NCBI RefSeq assembly: GCF_900120405.1
Contig: NZ_LT635493.1
Coordinates: forward strand, 285,037 to 349,036
Origin: Urinicoccus massiliensis
Lineage (GTDB): Bacteria; Bacillota; Clostridia; Tissierellales; Peptoniphilaceae
Direction: 5' to 3'
Length of the DNA: 64,000 nucleotides
Positions 36,912-46,628 of the stretch are shown in pieces. A program made the position numbers and the translations under genes. Under the pieces are notes generated by a model. It saw nothing but the letters and a program-made list of their open reading frames with translations, did no database searches and was not told the DNA's origin. Every line of letters begins with the position of its first letter. Positions within the stretch are counted from its first letter, which is position 1.

Positions 36912-38075
36912 ATGGACAACAAAAAAGAAGCCATGCAGCTTCACAGAGATTTAAGAGGTAAGTTAGAAATCAAAGCCAGAACCAAGGCCGACAGTGCCCA
37001 AGCCCTGGCCCTGGCCTATACTCCAGGAGTAGCCCAAGCCTGCCTGGCCATCCAAGAAGACCCGGACCAAGCCTATGCCCTGACCCGGAAGTGGAACTTG
37101 GTGGCTGTCGTTTCTGACGGGACAGCTGTTTTAGGCCTGGGAGATATTGGCGGTCTGGCAGGTATGCCTGTCATGGAAGGCAAGTCCATCCTATTTAAAA
37201 ACTTTGCCAATGTAGATGCCTTTCCCATCTGCCTGGCCACCAAGGATACAGAAGAAATTATTCAAACGGTAAAAAATATTGAGCCCTGTTTTGGCGGCAT
37301 CAACCTGGAAGATATCAAGGCCCCCAAGTGTTTTGAAATCGAACAAAGACTGAGCCAAGAACTGGACATTCCCGTTTTCCATGACGACCAACACGGTACA
37401 GCCATTGTGGTCTTGGCCGCTGTGATCAACTCCCTAAAGCTGGTGGGGAAAAAATTAGAAGAGGTCCGGATTGTCATGAGTGGAGCTGGAGCAGCTGGCA
37501 TGGCCATCCTCCATCTTTTAAGCCTTGAAGGGGCACGAGATGTCATCTTCGTTGGCCGAAAGGGAATTTTGGATGCCGACTATTATGACGACCCCTACCG
37601 GAAAAAACTCCTGGCCCAATGTAACCCTCACCATGTCCAAGGAGGCATGGAAGAAGCCCTAACTGGGGCAGATATCTTTATTGGGGTTTCCGGTCCTGGC
37701 CTGGTAACCAAGGAAATGGTGGAAAAGATGAATAAGGATGCCATTGTCTTTGCCATGGCCAACCCCGTACCAGAAATTTATCCCGACCAAGCCAAGGCTG
37801 GAGGAGCCCGGGTTTGTGGTACCGGCCGCAGCGACTTCCCCAACCAGGTCAACAATGTCTCCGTCTTTCCAGGCCTCTTCCGAGGAGCCCTAGATGTTCG
37901 CGCCCGGAAGATTACAGATAATATGAAACTGGCTGCTGCCCACGCCATTGCCGATGCCGTCCAAGACCCACATGAAGACTACATCCTTCCCAATGCCTTT
38001 GACTTGGCAGTAGCGGACCATGTGGCCAAGGCCGTGGCAGACCAGGCCATCAAGGATGGGGTGGCGAGAAAATAA
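36912..38075 (+). CDS. NAD(P)-dependent malic enzyme
   Basis: 387 residues, the short bacterial form without a phosphotransacetylase tail. Motifs: [11 protein letters not shown], the [13 protein letters not shown] block, metal-binding [11 protein letters not shown], Rossmann [10 protein letters not shown] and MANPVPEI. It interconverts malate with pyruvate and CO2. RBS AAGGGGGAA. The stop codon overlaps the fumarase ATG (TAATG), so the two enzymes are co-made: fumarate to malate to pyruvate. Confidence 0.95.
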   Translation: MDNKKEAMQLHRDLRGKLEIKARTKADSAQALALAYTPGVAQACLAIQEDPDQAYALTRKWNLVAVVSDGTAVLGLGDIGGLAGMPVMEGKSILFKNFANVDAFPICLATKDTEEIIQTVKNIEPCFGGINLEDIKAPKCFEIEQRLSQELDIPVFHDDQHGTAIVVLAAVINSLKLVGKKLEEVRIVMSGAGAAGMAILHLLSLEGARDVIFVGRKGILDADYYDDPYRKKLLAQCNPHHVQGGMEEALTGADIFIGVSGPGLVTKEMVEKMNKDAIVFAMANPVPEIYPDQAKAGGARVCGTGRSDFPNQVNNVSVFPGLFRGALDVRARKITDNMKLAAAHAIADAVQDPHEDYILPNAFDLAVADHVAKAVADQAIKDGVARK

Positions 38076-39454
38076 TGGACTACCGCATCGAACACGACAG
38101 CCTGGGCGAAGTCAAGGTTCCCAAGGACAAGTACTGGGCTGCCCAAACCCAAAGAAGTTATGAAAATTTTAAAATTGGCCAAGAAAAAATGCCCCGGGAA
38201 ATCATCCAGGCCTTTGCCCTTTTAAAATATGCTGCCGCCCAGGCCAATTGCGAATTAGGCCTTTTGGACCAAAAAAAAGCCCAGGCCATTGAAGAGGTCT
38301 GTGACCAAATTTTATCCGGCAGCCTGGATGACCACTTCCCCCTGGTGGTTTGGCAAACAGGGTCTGGCACCCAGAGCAATATGAATGTCAATGAAGTCAT
38401 TGCCCACCGGGCCAATGAAATTTTGGGCCAAGACCTCCTCCACCCCAATGACGACGTCAACCGGTCCCAATCCAGTAATGACACCTTCCCTACCGCCCTC
38501 CATATCAGTAGCCTCCTGGCTGTAGAAGAAAGGCTCTTCCCCGCCATAGAAGAGCTGAAATCCACCTTTGATGGGCTTTCTCAAGCCTATATGGACATTA
38601 TCAAAACCGGCCGGACCCACCTCCAAGATGCCGTTCCCCTTTCCCTGGGCCAAGAAATCAGCGCCTGGTCCCGGATGTTGGAAGTCTCCAAGGCCATGAT
38701 CCAAGACTCCCTGGCAGGACTTAGGGAAATCGCCCTAGGAGGAACTGCCGTAGGAACAGGACTCAATGCCCCAGAGGGTTTTGCAGACCTGGTGGCAGAA
38801 AAAATTAGCCAAAAGTCTGGCTACCCCTTCCTATCGGCAAAAAATAAATTCCATGCCCTAACCAGCAAGGACCAAATCGTCTTTGTCCACGGAGCCATCA
38901 AGGCCCTGGCCTGTGACCTCTTGAAAATTGCCAATGATGTCCGGATGCTGGCCTCAGGCCCCAAGTGTGGTATTGGAGAAATTACCATCCCTGCTAATGA
39001 ACCCGGGTCTTCCATTATGCCTGGCAAGGTCAACCCCACCCAGGCAGAAGCCCTGACTATGGTTTGCGTCCAAGTCATGGGGAATGACACCGCCATTTCC
39101 ATGGCTGCATCCCAGGGCAACTACCAGCTCAATGTCTACATGCCTCTTATTGCCTATAACTTTTTGCAAAGCGTCCGGCTCCTGGCCGATGCCCTAAAGA
39201 GTTTTAATCTCCATTGCGCCCAAGGGATCAAGCCCAACAGGGAAAAAATCCAAGAAAACCTGGACAAGTCCCTGATGTTGGTTACGGCTTTAAACCCCTA
39301 CCTAGGCTATGAAAATGCCGCTAAAATTGCCAAAAAGGCCTATGCTGAAAACAAGACCCTCAAAGAAGCCTGCCTGGACCTGGGCCTTTTGACAGAAGAA
39401 GAATTTGACCGAATTCTAGACCCCAAAAAAATGGTCCACCTAGACCGGAAATAA
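38075..39454 (+). CDS. fumC: Class II fumarate hydratase
   Basis: 459 residues. The fumarase/aspartase signature [11 protein letters not shown] is present, as are [12 protein letters not shown] and [11 protein letters not shown]. FumC usually has the HP-box THLQDA and SSxMPxKxN with I/M, as here. Aspartase is the main alternative, but pairing with malic enzyme favours fumarase. It is translationally coupled to the preceding gene and followed by a terminator. Confidence 0.9.
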   Translation: MDYRIEHDSLGEVKVPKDKYWAAQTQRSYENFKIGQEKMPREIIQAFALLKYAAAQANCELGLLDQKKAQAIEEVCDQILSGSLDDHFPLVVWQTGSGTQSNMNVNEVIAHRANEILGQDLLHPNDDVNRSQSSNDTFPTALHISSLLAVEERLFPAIEELKSTFDGLSQAYMDIIKTGRTHLQDAVPLSLGQEISAWSRMLEVSKAMIQDSLAGLREIALGGTAVGTGLNAPEGFADLVAEKISQKSGYPFLSAKNKFHALTSKDQIVFVHGAIKALACDLLKIANDVRMLASGPKCGIGEITIPANEPGSSIMPGKVNPTQAEALTMVCVQVMGNDTAISMAASQGNYQLNVYMPLIAYNFLQSVRLLADALKSFNLHCAQGIKPNREKIQENLDKSLMLVTALNPYLGYENAAKIAKKAYAENKTLKEACLDLGLLTEEEFDRILDPKKMVHLDRK

Positions 39455-39601
39455 GGCAATATGGATCAAAATAACTGCTAGCAGTTTGAGAGACCTACCA
39501 TAATGCAGGCCCTCTTCTATGTTCGACTTCCTGGTTCTTAACTTCATGATTTCTTAAAAGCTAAGATAGTGATACACCGACTATAAATGGAAAATAAAGA
39601 C

Positions 39602-39655
39602 AAAAAAAGACCGTAAAGCATTGAAATTTCAAGGCTTGATACGGTCTTTTTATTT
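39602..39655 (+). terminator. Terminator downstream of fumC
   Basis: AAAAGACCGTA...TACGGTCTTTT with an inner TTGAAATTTCAA stem and a T-rich tail. The 39455-39601 stretch before it shows no gene. Confidence 0.85.
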
Positions 39656-39732
39656 TGGTGGACCTGAGAGGATTCGAACCCCCGGCACGTGCCTTAGGAG
39701 GGCACTGCTCTATCCACCTGAGCTACAGGTCC
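39656..39732 (-). tRNA. tRNA-Arg (anticodon CCT)
   Basis: 77 nt with CCA encoded. Acceptor stem GGACCTG/CAGGTCC, anticodon stem GTGCC/GGCAC around loop CTCCTAA (anticodon CCT, reads AGG), T-arm GGTTCGAATCC. Confidence 0.97.
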
Positions 39733-39772
39733 ATTTACTTATACTATTATAGCATATAAACCTGTGACTTTA

Positions 39773-41101
39773 CTAGATTTTTTCAATTTGCAAAAAGGCC
39801 TGGTAGAGACCCTTTTGGAGGCGGACCAGGATGTTTTCCTGTTTAAGGTCCTTCCGAATCTCCAAGGGCAGGCTGGCCACCAATTCGCCATTTTTATAAT
39901 AGAGGGCTTGGCCCACCTTGGTCTTGGCCTTTAGGGGTGGCGTCAAGGGTTTCAAGTCCAGCTTCCGGGTCAATTTTTCCCGGGCGTCCCAAACCATGGC
40001 CAGATCCTTGGCTGGGTAGACTTCGGCTTCTCTTTCCATGCCGTCAATGACTGGAACTTTTGCCATGGCCTGGTCAGACTGGGCCAGGACTCTTTTTGAA
40101 TAGGTCTTGAGACTGTGGTCCATGAGTCTTTTGGCCACCACAAAGCGGTCCATATTGGTCGGGGACCCCATGGTGATGGAAATCAACCGCATGGGTTCTG
40201 TAACTCCCTGGATGGCCGGGGTCAGGGCTGTGGCCACTAAACAGCGACCGGCGGCATTGGTGTAGCCGGTTTTCAAGCCGTCAACTCCCTTGACAATCCC
40301 CAAAAGGGGGTTGGTGTTGTAGGCTAAAAATCCCCGGTTTAAATTATCAATCAGGGGTTTTTTGGACCGGTTGATAATGTCGGGATGGTCCTTCAAGAGA
40401 TGTCTCACCAGTTGAAACATTTCCTGGACGGTCATCTTATTGTAGTCCCCAAGGGCGTAGTCGGTTAGGCCGTGGGGGTTAATCATATGGGCATGGGTCA
40501 AGCCTAGGCTTTGGCACTTTTCATTCATGGCTTGGACAAAGGCCGGTGTGGACCCGGACACTTTTTTCCCCAGGGCGGTAATGGCGTCATTGCCAGAAAT
40601 AATCAGGGCTGCATCAATCAGTTGGTCTACTGTAAACTGGTCTCCAAGCTTGGACTTAAAGGTGGACCCGGTTAATTGGGTTACTTCTTCATCCATCACT
40701 ACCGGGTCTTCCAATTTTATTTTCCCGGCCTTGATGGCATCGTAGACCACATAGAGGCTCACGAGTTTTGATGTGGAGGCCATGGCCACCACCTGGTTCA
40801 TTTCGTGGCCTTCCAGGATGGTTCCTGAGTCAAAATCTCCAACCAGGTAGTGGCTGGCCAATTCTGTCAGGGGCTTGACTGAAAGCTCTTGGATGATTTG
40901 GGCTTCTTTTAGGTTTCCAGGCAGGACTCCCTGGCTGGTTGGAACCAAAAAATCCTGGTTTCGGACTTCTTCCGGTGGAATGACTGCTTCTATTTTAGCC
41001 GGTTCTTGGGCCGGCGGACTTGTTTTTTCCGTTTTTGCATAAAGGACCTGCCCCTGGGCCAAAAGGATCATTGCCAGGGCCAAGGCGATTTTTTTACGCA
41101 T
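39773..41101 (-). CDS. D-alanyl-D-alanine carboxypeptidase (PBP5/DacF family)
   Basis: 442 residues from ATG 41101 (RBS AGAGGTG); a longer frame to 41236 is rejected. Signal peptide MRKKIALALAMILLAQ.. then a short linker. Penicillin-binding motifs: S109-TSK, SGN in IISGNDA, and KTG in LKTGYTN. The C-terminal beta domain ends in an amphipathic helix (RLQKGLYQAFLQIEKI) for membrane attachment. It trims the last D-Ala from peptidoglycan stem peptides outside the cell. Confidence 0.94.
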   Translation of the reverse strand: MRKKIALALAMILLAQGQVLYAKTEKTSPPAQEPAKIEAVIPPEEVRNQDFLVPTSQGVLPGNLKEAQIIQELSVKPLTELASHYLVGDFDSGTILEGHEMNQVVAMASTSKLVSLYVVYDAIKAGKIKLEDPVVMDEEVTQLTGSTFKSKLGDQFTVDQLIDAALIISGNDAITALGKKVSGSTPAFVQAMNEKCQSLGLTHAHMINPHGLTDYALGDYNKMTVQEMFQLVRHLLKDHPDIINRSKKPLIDNLNRGFLAYNTNPLLGIVKGVDGLKTGYTNAAGRCLVATALTPAIQGVTEPMRLISITMGSPTNMDRFVVAKRLMDHSLKTYSKRVLAQSDQAMAKVPVIDGMEREAEVYPAKDLAMVWDAREKLTRKLDLKPLTPPLKAKTKVGQALYYKNGELVASLPLEIRKDLKQENILVRLQKGLYQAFLQIEKI

Positions 41102-41230
41102 AGGGCACCTCTTTTCACTTCTTCCTATTTTACCAGTTTTGGGACCCAGACAAAAGCCCTTAAGAGATTTTTCTTTCCGGACTTTTGAACTTGTTTTTAT
41201 AAAAACCTGCCTACTAGTGGGAAGACTCTC

Positions 41231-41260
41231 TTGCATAATGCCAAGGACCTATGCTATAAT
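41231..41260 (+). promoter_or_regulatory. Promoter of tRNA-Pro
   Basis: TTGCAT, 18-base spacer, perfect TATAAT, eight bases before the tRNA 5' end. Confidence 0.75.
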
Positions 41261-41268
41261 ACTTTTAT

Positions 41269-41345
41269 CGAGATGTAGCGCAGTCCGGTAGCGTACATGT
41301 CTGGGGGACATGGGGTCGCAGGTTCAAATCCTGTCATCTCGACCA
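41269..41345 (+). tRNA. tRNA-Pro (anticodon GGG)
   Basis: 77 nt with CCA encoded. Acceptor stem CGAGATG/CATCTCG, anticodon stem CATGT/ACATG around loop CTGGGGG (anticodon GGG), T-arm GGTTCAAATCC. Confidence 0.97.
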
Positions 41346-41388
41346 TAAAGAAAAAGAACCTTGCCTTGAGGCAGGGTTCTTTTTTTGT
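41346..41388. terminator. Bidirectional terminator
   Basis: AAAGAACCTTGCC/GGCAGGGTTCTTT stem with T7 after and A5 before. It serves tRNA-Pro (+) and the ABC permease gene (-). Confidence 0.9.
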
Positions 41389-41389
41389 C

Positions 41390-42949
41390 TCATGAAAGCT
41401 TGACCCGGTCCTTGGCCCCCTCCAGCATGAGGTAGACAATGGCGATGCTGGCCATAAAGGACAGGCACATAATCAAAGATGTGGGAATGACAAATTTTAT
41501 GTTTAAAAGCGTGGTTAGGATCCAACTAATAAACATGGGTAGGACCATGGCCAAAGACATGAGGATGCCCGAAAATCTTTGCTTGATGACCTCCAGGTCA
41601 TTTTTCCAATCCAGGTCTAGGGTCATGAGGTCAAAATAAATTCCTACAAGATTGCCAAAGAGGTTGGCCAAAATTCCAGACAAAACCATGAAAATGCCAT
41701 TGATAATCCCCACTTGCCCCACATAGGCAAAGGCCAGGCTGGTAAAGAGAATGGGCCCCAGGGCCAGGGTCATCCCCAAAAGCACCCTGGGTAAGACCAG
41801 GTCCTTAAAGGTCAGGGGCATGGCCTCCAAGATTTCAAAATTTTCCCCTTCCAAGGACAGGCTGCAATAGGTGGTTTGGGCATTCACCGAGACAAAGGCC
41901 AGGATATAAGAGGCAATCCCGGCCAGGTCAAGGCCCGGAAGGCTCCCCGAGATTTGGCCGAAAACCTGGTCCGGCTTGATGAAAAAGGCCGCCACTCCCA
42001 GTCCCAGGATAAGAATGGGGGACAAAATAGTATTGCTGACATAGTTGGTCCGCCAAAAATAGTGTTTGACTTCCTTTTTATAGAGGCTTTGCAGCTTGGA
42101 CCCGGTGGAAAAAGTTACGGCTTTTTTCTTTTCCCTGGGGCCAGCCCCGGCTTCCTTGTAAAAGTTGTGGATGTAGTTGCGGATAATGAAATAGCCCAAG
42201 AGCAAAAGTAAGAGGGCCGTCAGGACAAAAAGCGCCAAAAAGCCCAGGAAGGATTGGTTGCTAAAGACCTGATCAAAAAACCGCAAGGGCAGGTAGTAGG
42301 TCCTTAATCCCCAGGACAAGCGGGACCAAAGGGCTAGAACCTGGTCACCATATTTGTCTGCCTGGGTCATAATGAAAATGTAAATGCCAAAGAAGAGGAC
42401 GGTCCCCAAGACCTGGAGGACGGTTTTGGTATTGTGGAAGCGGAAGGTCTTGGAAATTTGCGTGGCCAAAAGAACCCCCAAAAAGGTGGGAAGGATAGGT
42501 AGGACCAAGACCGACAAGAGGTTCAAGATAAAGGCCAGGGGCCCATGGATAACCCCAAACCAAACGATGGGGATGAGGAAGATGGCAAAGGCATAAAAAA
42601 GACTGTCCAGGTAGATGCCAATAAACTTGGCCATTAAAATATCCCCCTCTCCCAGGGGCATGGGGTAGAGGATCTCAAATTCATCCCTGGAAAATAGGTT
42701 TTTGTTGCCATTGGAAATCCCCGTAAAAAAGGTCAACAGGCTTAGGACCAAGCCAAAGGTCAGGGCTAGTTCCTTGCTGTGGTTGGACGTCACCAAGATC
42801 ATGGTAAAAAGGGCCGAGTAAAAGACCATAGCCAAGCCCACCAGGACCATCATAACCATGGAGCTGATCCTCTTGGTGGAAGACCGGCTATTTTTCAAAA
42901 TTCTTTTCAGCTCCAATCCTAGAAGGATTTTTAATTTTTTAGTGATCAT
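41390..42949 (-). CDS. ABC-2-type exporter permease
   Basis: 519 residues with about ten to twelve hydrophobic helices and no ATPase domain. It starts MITKKLKILLGLELKRI and carries the segment LFSRDEFEILYPMPLG seen in YthQ-like two-domain permeases. The substrate is unknown. The start overlaps the ATPase gene by 11 bases, so the two make one exporter. A terminator follows. Confidence 0.85.
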   Translation of the reverse strand: MITKKLKILLGLELKRILKNSRSSTKRISSMVMMVLVGLAMVFYSALFTMILVTSNHSKELALTFGLVLSLLTFFTGISNGNKNLFSRDEFEILYPMPLGEGDILMAKFIGIYLDSLFYAFAIFLIPIVWFGVIHGPLAFILNLLSVLVLPILPTFLGVLLATQISKTFRFHNTKTVLQVLGTVLFFGIYIFIMTQADKYGDQVLALWSRLSWGLRTYYLPLRFFDQVFSNQSFLGFLALFVLTALLLLLLGYFIIRNYIHNFYKEAGAGPREKKKAVTFSTGSKLQSLYKKEVKHYFWRTNYVSNTILSPILILGLGVAAFFIKPDQVFGQISGSLPGLDLAGIASYILAFVSVNAQTTYCSLSLEGENFEILEAMPLTFKDLVLPRVLLGMTLALGPILFTSLAFAYVGQVGIINGIFMVLSGILANLFGNLVGIYFDLMTLDLDWKNDLEVIKQRFSGILMSLAMVLPMFISWILTTLLNIKFVIPTSLIMCLSFMASIAIVYLMLEGAKDRVKLS

Positions 42950-43652
42950 AGCCCATCAACTCCAAGAAGATATGTTCCAAGGAAGAATCCTGGATGACAT
43001 CCTTGGTGGCCCCTTCCTTGACAATTTTTCCATCCTTGATGATGGTAATCTTATGACAGAGGTTTTGAGCCACCTCCAAGACGTGGGTGGAAAAGAAAAT
43101 CGCCGCTCCATTGGCCACCATTTCTTGGAAGAGCTCCTTTAAAAAATGGGTAGCTGTAGGATCCAGGCCTACAAAGGGCTCATCCAAAATCAAGAGCTTG
43201 GGATCATGGACCAAGGCGGCAATAATGGCCAACTTTTGCTTCATCCCATGAGAATAGCTAGAAATTTTACTCCCCAGGTCCCCTGTCAAGTCAAAGACCT
43301 TGGCTAGGCGGAGGGTCCGGTCCATCCGGTCTTCCTCACTGACCCCATAGATGTCCGCCACAAAGTTAATGTATTCAGCCCCTGTCAAAAACTCGTAGAG
43401 CCTGGGATTGTCTGGTATGTAGGCAGAAATTTGCTTACAGGCCAAGGGGTCTTTTTTCGTGTCCATACCATTAATGAAAATATTGCCTTGGTCATAGTCC
43501 AAAAGCCCCATGACACACTTAATGGTGGTGGTTTTTCCTGCACCATTTTTACCGATAAAGCCATAAATTTCTCCCGGCTTAATTTCCAAATCAATGCCGT
43601 GAAGGACCAATTTGTCCCCATAGGCCTTGACTAATTTTTCAATTTTTAACAT
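42939..43652 (-). CDS. ABC transporter ATP-binding protein
   Basis: 237 residues. Walker A GKNGAGKTT, Q-loop YIPDNPRLYEF, signature YSHGMKQKLAI, Walker B LLILDEPFVGLDP and switch His in FFSTHVLEV. The SHGMKQ signature is typical of ABC-2 exporters such as YthP/EcsA. It partners the downstream permease. RBS GGGAGG. The substrate is unknown. Confidence 0.92.
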   Translation of the reverse strand: MLKIEKLVKAYGDKLVLHGIDLEIKPGEIYGFIGKNGAGKTTTIKCVMGLLDYDQGNIFINGMDTKKDPLACKQISAYIPDNPRLYEFLTGAEYINFVADIYGVSEEDRMDRTLRLAKVFDLTGDLGSKISSYSHGMKQKLAIIAALVHDPKLLILDEPFVGLDPTATHFLKELFQEMVANGAAIFFSTHVLEVAQNLCHKITIIKDGKIVKEGATKDVIQDSSLEHIFLELMGYDH

Positions 43653-43761
43653 CCTAACCTCCCGGTATTTTTTGTATCTTCTTAAATTTAGTCTACACCA
43701 GCCTGGGGTTTTTGCCTAGTCTTTTCCGGATAAAATTCTCGAATCTTAGACTTTTGCCTAC

Positions 43762-43796
43762 AAAAAAAGAGGGCCCTAGGCCCCCTTAGAGATTTT
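43762..43796 (-). terminator. rplJL terminator
   Basis: Minus-strand AGGGGGCC/GGGCCCTCT stem with T7 tract, directly after rplL. Confidence 0.8.
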
Positions 43797-43798
43797 AT

Positions 43799-44182
43799 TT
43801 ATTTTACTTCTACAGTTGCGCCAACTTCTTCAAGTTTAGCCTTGATTTCGTCAGCTTCTGCTTGTGGAACGCCTTCTTTAATAGCTTTTGGAGCTCCATC
43901 AACTAAAGCTTTTGCTTCTTTTAGTCCAAGACCAGTAAGGTCTTTAACTACTTTGATAACCTTAACTTTTTCTTGTCCTGGTTCAGTAAGGACAACATCA
44001 AAGTCAGTTTTTTCTTCAGCAGCACCTGCAGCTCCGCCAGCAGCTGGAGCAACACCTGCAACTGCAACTGGTGCAGCAGCGCTTACGCCAAATTCTTCTT
44101 CCATAGCCTTAACAGCTTCTGCTAATTCTAATACTGTTAAACCTTTAATTTCTTCAATAAGTGCTTGTACTTTTTCGCTCAT
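43799..44182 (-). CDS. rplL: Ribosomal protein L7/L12
   Basis: 127 residues. N-terminal dimer domain, an Ala/Gly-rich hinge ([14 protein letters not shown]) and the C-terminal factor-binding domain ([20 protein letters not shown]). It forms the ribosomal stalk with L10. It follows rplJ by 19 bases, as is universal. No rpoB lies downstream: a terminator and the ABC exporter follow instead. Confidence 0.97.
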   Translation of the reverse strand: MSEKVQALIEEIKGLTVLELAEAVKAMEEEFGVSAAAPVAVAGVAPAAGGAAGAAEEKTDFDVVLTEPGQEKVKVIKVVKDLTGLGLKEAKALVDGAPKAIKEGVPQAEADEIKAKLEEVGATVEVK

Positions 44183-44201
44183 TCTTTACCCTCCTAGACT
44201 A

Positions 44202-44741
44202 TTAAGCCGTTTCTTCTTCTTTTTTCTTTTCTGCAATTGCATTTAATGCAACAACAAATCCCTTTAACGTTCCATTCATGACATTGACAAATCCTTGGAG
44301 TGGGCTGTTTAAGCCACCAAGGAATTTTCCAATAAGTTCTTCTTTCGATGGTAGTTTTGCAAGATCTTCAATAGCTTTTTGATCCATTACAGTGCCATCC
44401 ATGAAACCAGCTTTGATTTCCAAAGCTTCATGGTCTTTTGCAAAGTCAGCAGTGATCTTTGCTGGGCTTACTGGGTCTTCGGTACCAAAGGCTATGGCTG
44501 AAGGTCCTTTTAAGAATTCACCGATTTCTTCGTGGCCTAGTTCTTCAAAAGCACGGCGCATCATAGTGTTTTTGTAAACCTTATAATCAACCCCTGCTTC
44601 ACGATACTTGGCACGTAATTCAGTAACTTCTTCCACATTTAAACCACGATAGTTAACAAGAACAATCGAATGGGAATTTTCAATTTTACCTTTAATTTCA
44701 TCAACTAAGGCAACTTTTGATTGAAGTACTTCCTCTTTCAA
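44202..44741 (-). CDS. rplJ: Ribosomal protein L10
   Basis: 179 residues. N-terminal RNA-binding domain with VNYRGLNVEEVTELR and NTMMRRA; the C-terminal helix that binds L12 dimers is present. The start codon is TTG at 44741, fixed by a strong GGGAGGTG site. Expression is autoregulated through the L10 leader just upstream. rplK and rplA are not adjacent upstream, unlike the common rplKAJL order. Confidence 0.95.
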   Translation of the reverse strand: MKEEVLQSKVALVDEIKGKIENSHSIVLVNYRGLNVEEVTELRAKYREAGVDYKVYKNTMMRRAFEELGHEEIGEFLKGPSAIAFGTEDPVSPAKITADFAKDHEALEIKAGFMDGTVMDQKAIEDLAKLPSKEELIGKFLGGLNSPLQGFVNVMNGTLKGFVVALNAIAEKKKEEETA

Positions 44742-44767
44742 GGCTTCACCTCCCTAGGTTTTCTATA

Positions 44768-44882
44768 AAATAAAAAAAATCTCATCGCAGACACAATGAG
44801 ATAAAAAATCAAATCATAAAGATATCTTTATTCTCACCTCGGTAGGATTTATGGTTACCTACTGTCTGCGGTTTCATAACAT
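44768..44882 (-). promoter_or_regulatory. Ribosomal protein L10 leader with attenuator
   Basis: Minus-strand CCGCAGACAGTAGG, ATCCTACCGAGGT and a terminator hairpin ATCTCAT/ATGAGAT with T8 (44771-44802). The CGCAGACA block can pair alternatively with TGTCTGCG inside the terminator, the known L10-leader antitermination scheme. Confidence 0.9.
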
Positions 44883-44924
44883 ATAAGAGTATACCCAAGG
44901 TCCAGGGAAAAGTCAAGACTTTAT

Positions 44925-45656
44925 TTATAAAATTTTACCCTTCTTTTCCCCATCTAGGCTGTAAATTAAGTTTTCCTGGCTGGAGTCCGGATTTAAATGA
45001 TATCCTTCAAATTGAAAGTCCTCAAAGACTTCCATATCCAGAGATCCCCGGGCCAGGATATGCCGGGCCAATTGCCCCCTTAATTTTTTGGCCGTGGCTG
45101 AAGGGGCCTTTTTCTTGTCCTTCCAGGTCTTGTAAAAGCTGATGTCTACCCAGGATGCCAGGGACTTTTGATCAATCCTTTGGGCAAATTCCTGAGAGGC
45201 CAAGTTATAGACCCGGCTGCCGGCTAATTTTCTTGTATAATTTTTCTTTTGCAGACTTTTCAGACCCTCCCCTTCCACTTCCAGGGCCTTGGTAAAATCC
45301 AAGCGGTAGGGATTGATGGGGATTTGGGGCCCCACAGGACCATAGAGGGCCGACAGGATTAAGAGGTGGTCCCGGCCAAAGTCTGATAGGGCCAGGTCTC
45401 TTGGAATTTGCCGAAAGACCAGACCCTGATAGAGGTCTATGGCCGCCTTGGCCTGGGCTTTATCAATATCCCGGTAGGCCTGGTAAATTTTTTTGCCCAG
45501 GTCTTGGTCTAGACCCAGACATTTGGTTAAGACTTCTTGGCTTAGGCTTCTTAGTTTCTTAATTATTTTTTTGCCACTTGGGTCCAGGTAGGGGGCCTGG
45601 TCTCCCAAGGACCAGTCCATTTCCTTACTGGGCGATAGGATGATCCAATCTTGCAT
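44925..45656 (-). CDS. yaaA: YaaA family protein (peroxide stress, DUF328)
   Basis: 243 residues from ATG 45656 (RBS AAAAAGGAG). Family motifs: ILSPSKEMDW at the start, LYGPVGPQIPINPYRLDF in the middle, YNLASQEFAQ and the closing FEGYHLNPDSSQENLIY. In E. coli YaaA lowers free iron under peroxide stress and binds DNA. It is a single gene with the L10 leader downstream. Confidence 0.92.
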   Translation of the reverse strand: MQDWIILSPSKEMDWSLGDQAPYLDPSGKKIIKKLRSLSQEVLTKCLGLDQDLGKKIYQAYRDIDKAQAKAAIDLYQGLVFRQIPRDLALSDFGRDHLLILSALYGPVGPQIPINPYRLDFTKALEVEGEGLKSLQKKNYTRKLAGSRVYNLASQEFAQRIDQKSLASWVDISFYKTWKDKKKAPSATAKKLRGQLARHILARGSLDMEVFEDFQFEGYHLNPDSSQENLIYSLDGEKKGKIL

Positions 45657-45749
45657 GATGTTCTCCTTTTTCATCTTTCTTTTGAGTCTATTTTAAGATA
45701 TTTTATTGAAGAAAGATAGGTCTTAAGGGGAATTTGTTTTTGCCAACTC

Positions 45750-46147
45750 TGTAGGGGCTGGCCTGTCCAGCCCTTTATTCAATTCAGGGTATGTATCCAA
45801 AAAGTGAGTAAAATCTAATCCCAAAATTTACAAATTCGGGATTGTGGTAAGGGTATTTTCTTCCTTATATTTATATGGTTCCCGGATTGACAAACCATTA
45901 TGTAGGGGCTGGCCTGTCCAGCCCTTTATCCAATTCAGGGTATGTACCCAAAAGGTGAATAAAATATAATTCCAAAATTTACATATTCGGGATTGTGGTA
46001 AGGGTATTTTCTTCCTTATATTTATATGGTTCCCGGATTGACAAACCATTATGTAGGGGCTGGCCTGTCCAGCCCTTTATGCAATTCAGGGTATGTACCC
46101 ACAAGGTGAGTAAAATCTAATCCTAAAATTTACAAATTCGGGATTGT
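45750..46147. repeat. 151-bp tandem direct repeat, 2.6 copies, with palindromic head
   Basis: Copies start at 45750, 45901 and 46052 (third copy truncated after about 96 bp). Units are nearly identical. Each opens with a palindrome TAGGGGCTGG..CCAGCCC and continues through TTCAGGGTATGT and AAATTCGGGATTGTGG. No coding frame runs consistently through it; the one listed frame inside is repeat-derived. Period is too long and too few copies exist for CRISPR. Confidence 0.9.
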
Positions 46148-46577
46148 GGATTGGGCGACATCGCTCCTATGGACCATCCCTTATATCACTCGAAACTGTA
46201 AGGATCCAATCATTCAAATTGAAAGAAATAAAACGTGAATATAGGGAATAATTTAAATAGGCATTCACCCTATGTTTATATATTCAGGTTTGGTATATCG
46301 GGCGACACAGGGTCGCCCCTACAGAGATATTTTATTAAATTTATTCCCTATATTTATATGATTTGATTCGCAGTAGGGGATATAAAATCGCTCCTACAGA
46401 GTATCTTTCCTATAGCAGGGATGGTCGCTTGCTGTCAAATCAGAGATTTCGGATAGGTCATGGCACTGTCGATTTCTACCAATCAGACTTCGCTTTGCTC
46501 GTCTTCTTGGGAAATCTTAGTATCTGACCTACCTACGATTCGGACTTCGTTTCACTCGTCCTCATCGGGTTAGGTCA
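46148..46577. repeat. Intergenic palindromic and short dispersed repeats
   Basis: 46300-46324 holds a palindrome GGGCGAC..GTCGCCC followed by CTACAG, related in shape to the head of the tandem repeat. Decayed versions lie near 46151 (GGGCGACATCGCTCCTA) and 46385. Two copies of GACTTCG[CT]TT[TGC]*CTCGTC-type sequence lie at 46486-46503 and 46541-46558. No gene seen. Confidence 0.6.
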
Positions 46578-46614
46578 TGAAAAAAAAGAGCTCCCTGAGG
46601 GAGCTCTTTTACAA
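46578..46614 (-). terminator. Terminator of the NhaC-family gene
   Basis: Perfect stem AAAAGAGCTCCCT/AGGGAGCTCTTTT with T tract on the minus strand. Confidence 0.9.
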
Positions 46615-46628
46615 GCATTGACTTGAAT

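Noticed and set aside
45828-46049. 73-codon minus-strand frame in the tandem repeat
   Set aside because: It is made of repeat sequence, has no ribosome site and no protein-like composition.
45750-46147. Possible CRISPR array
   Set aside because: The repeat unit is 151 bp, tandem without spacers, in fewer than three copies, and no cas gene is near.
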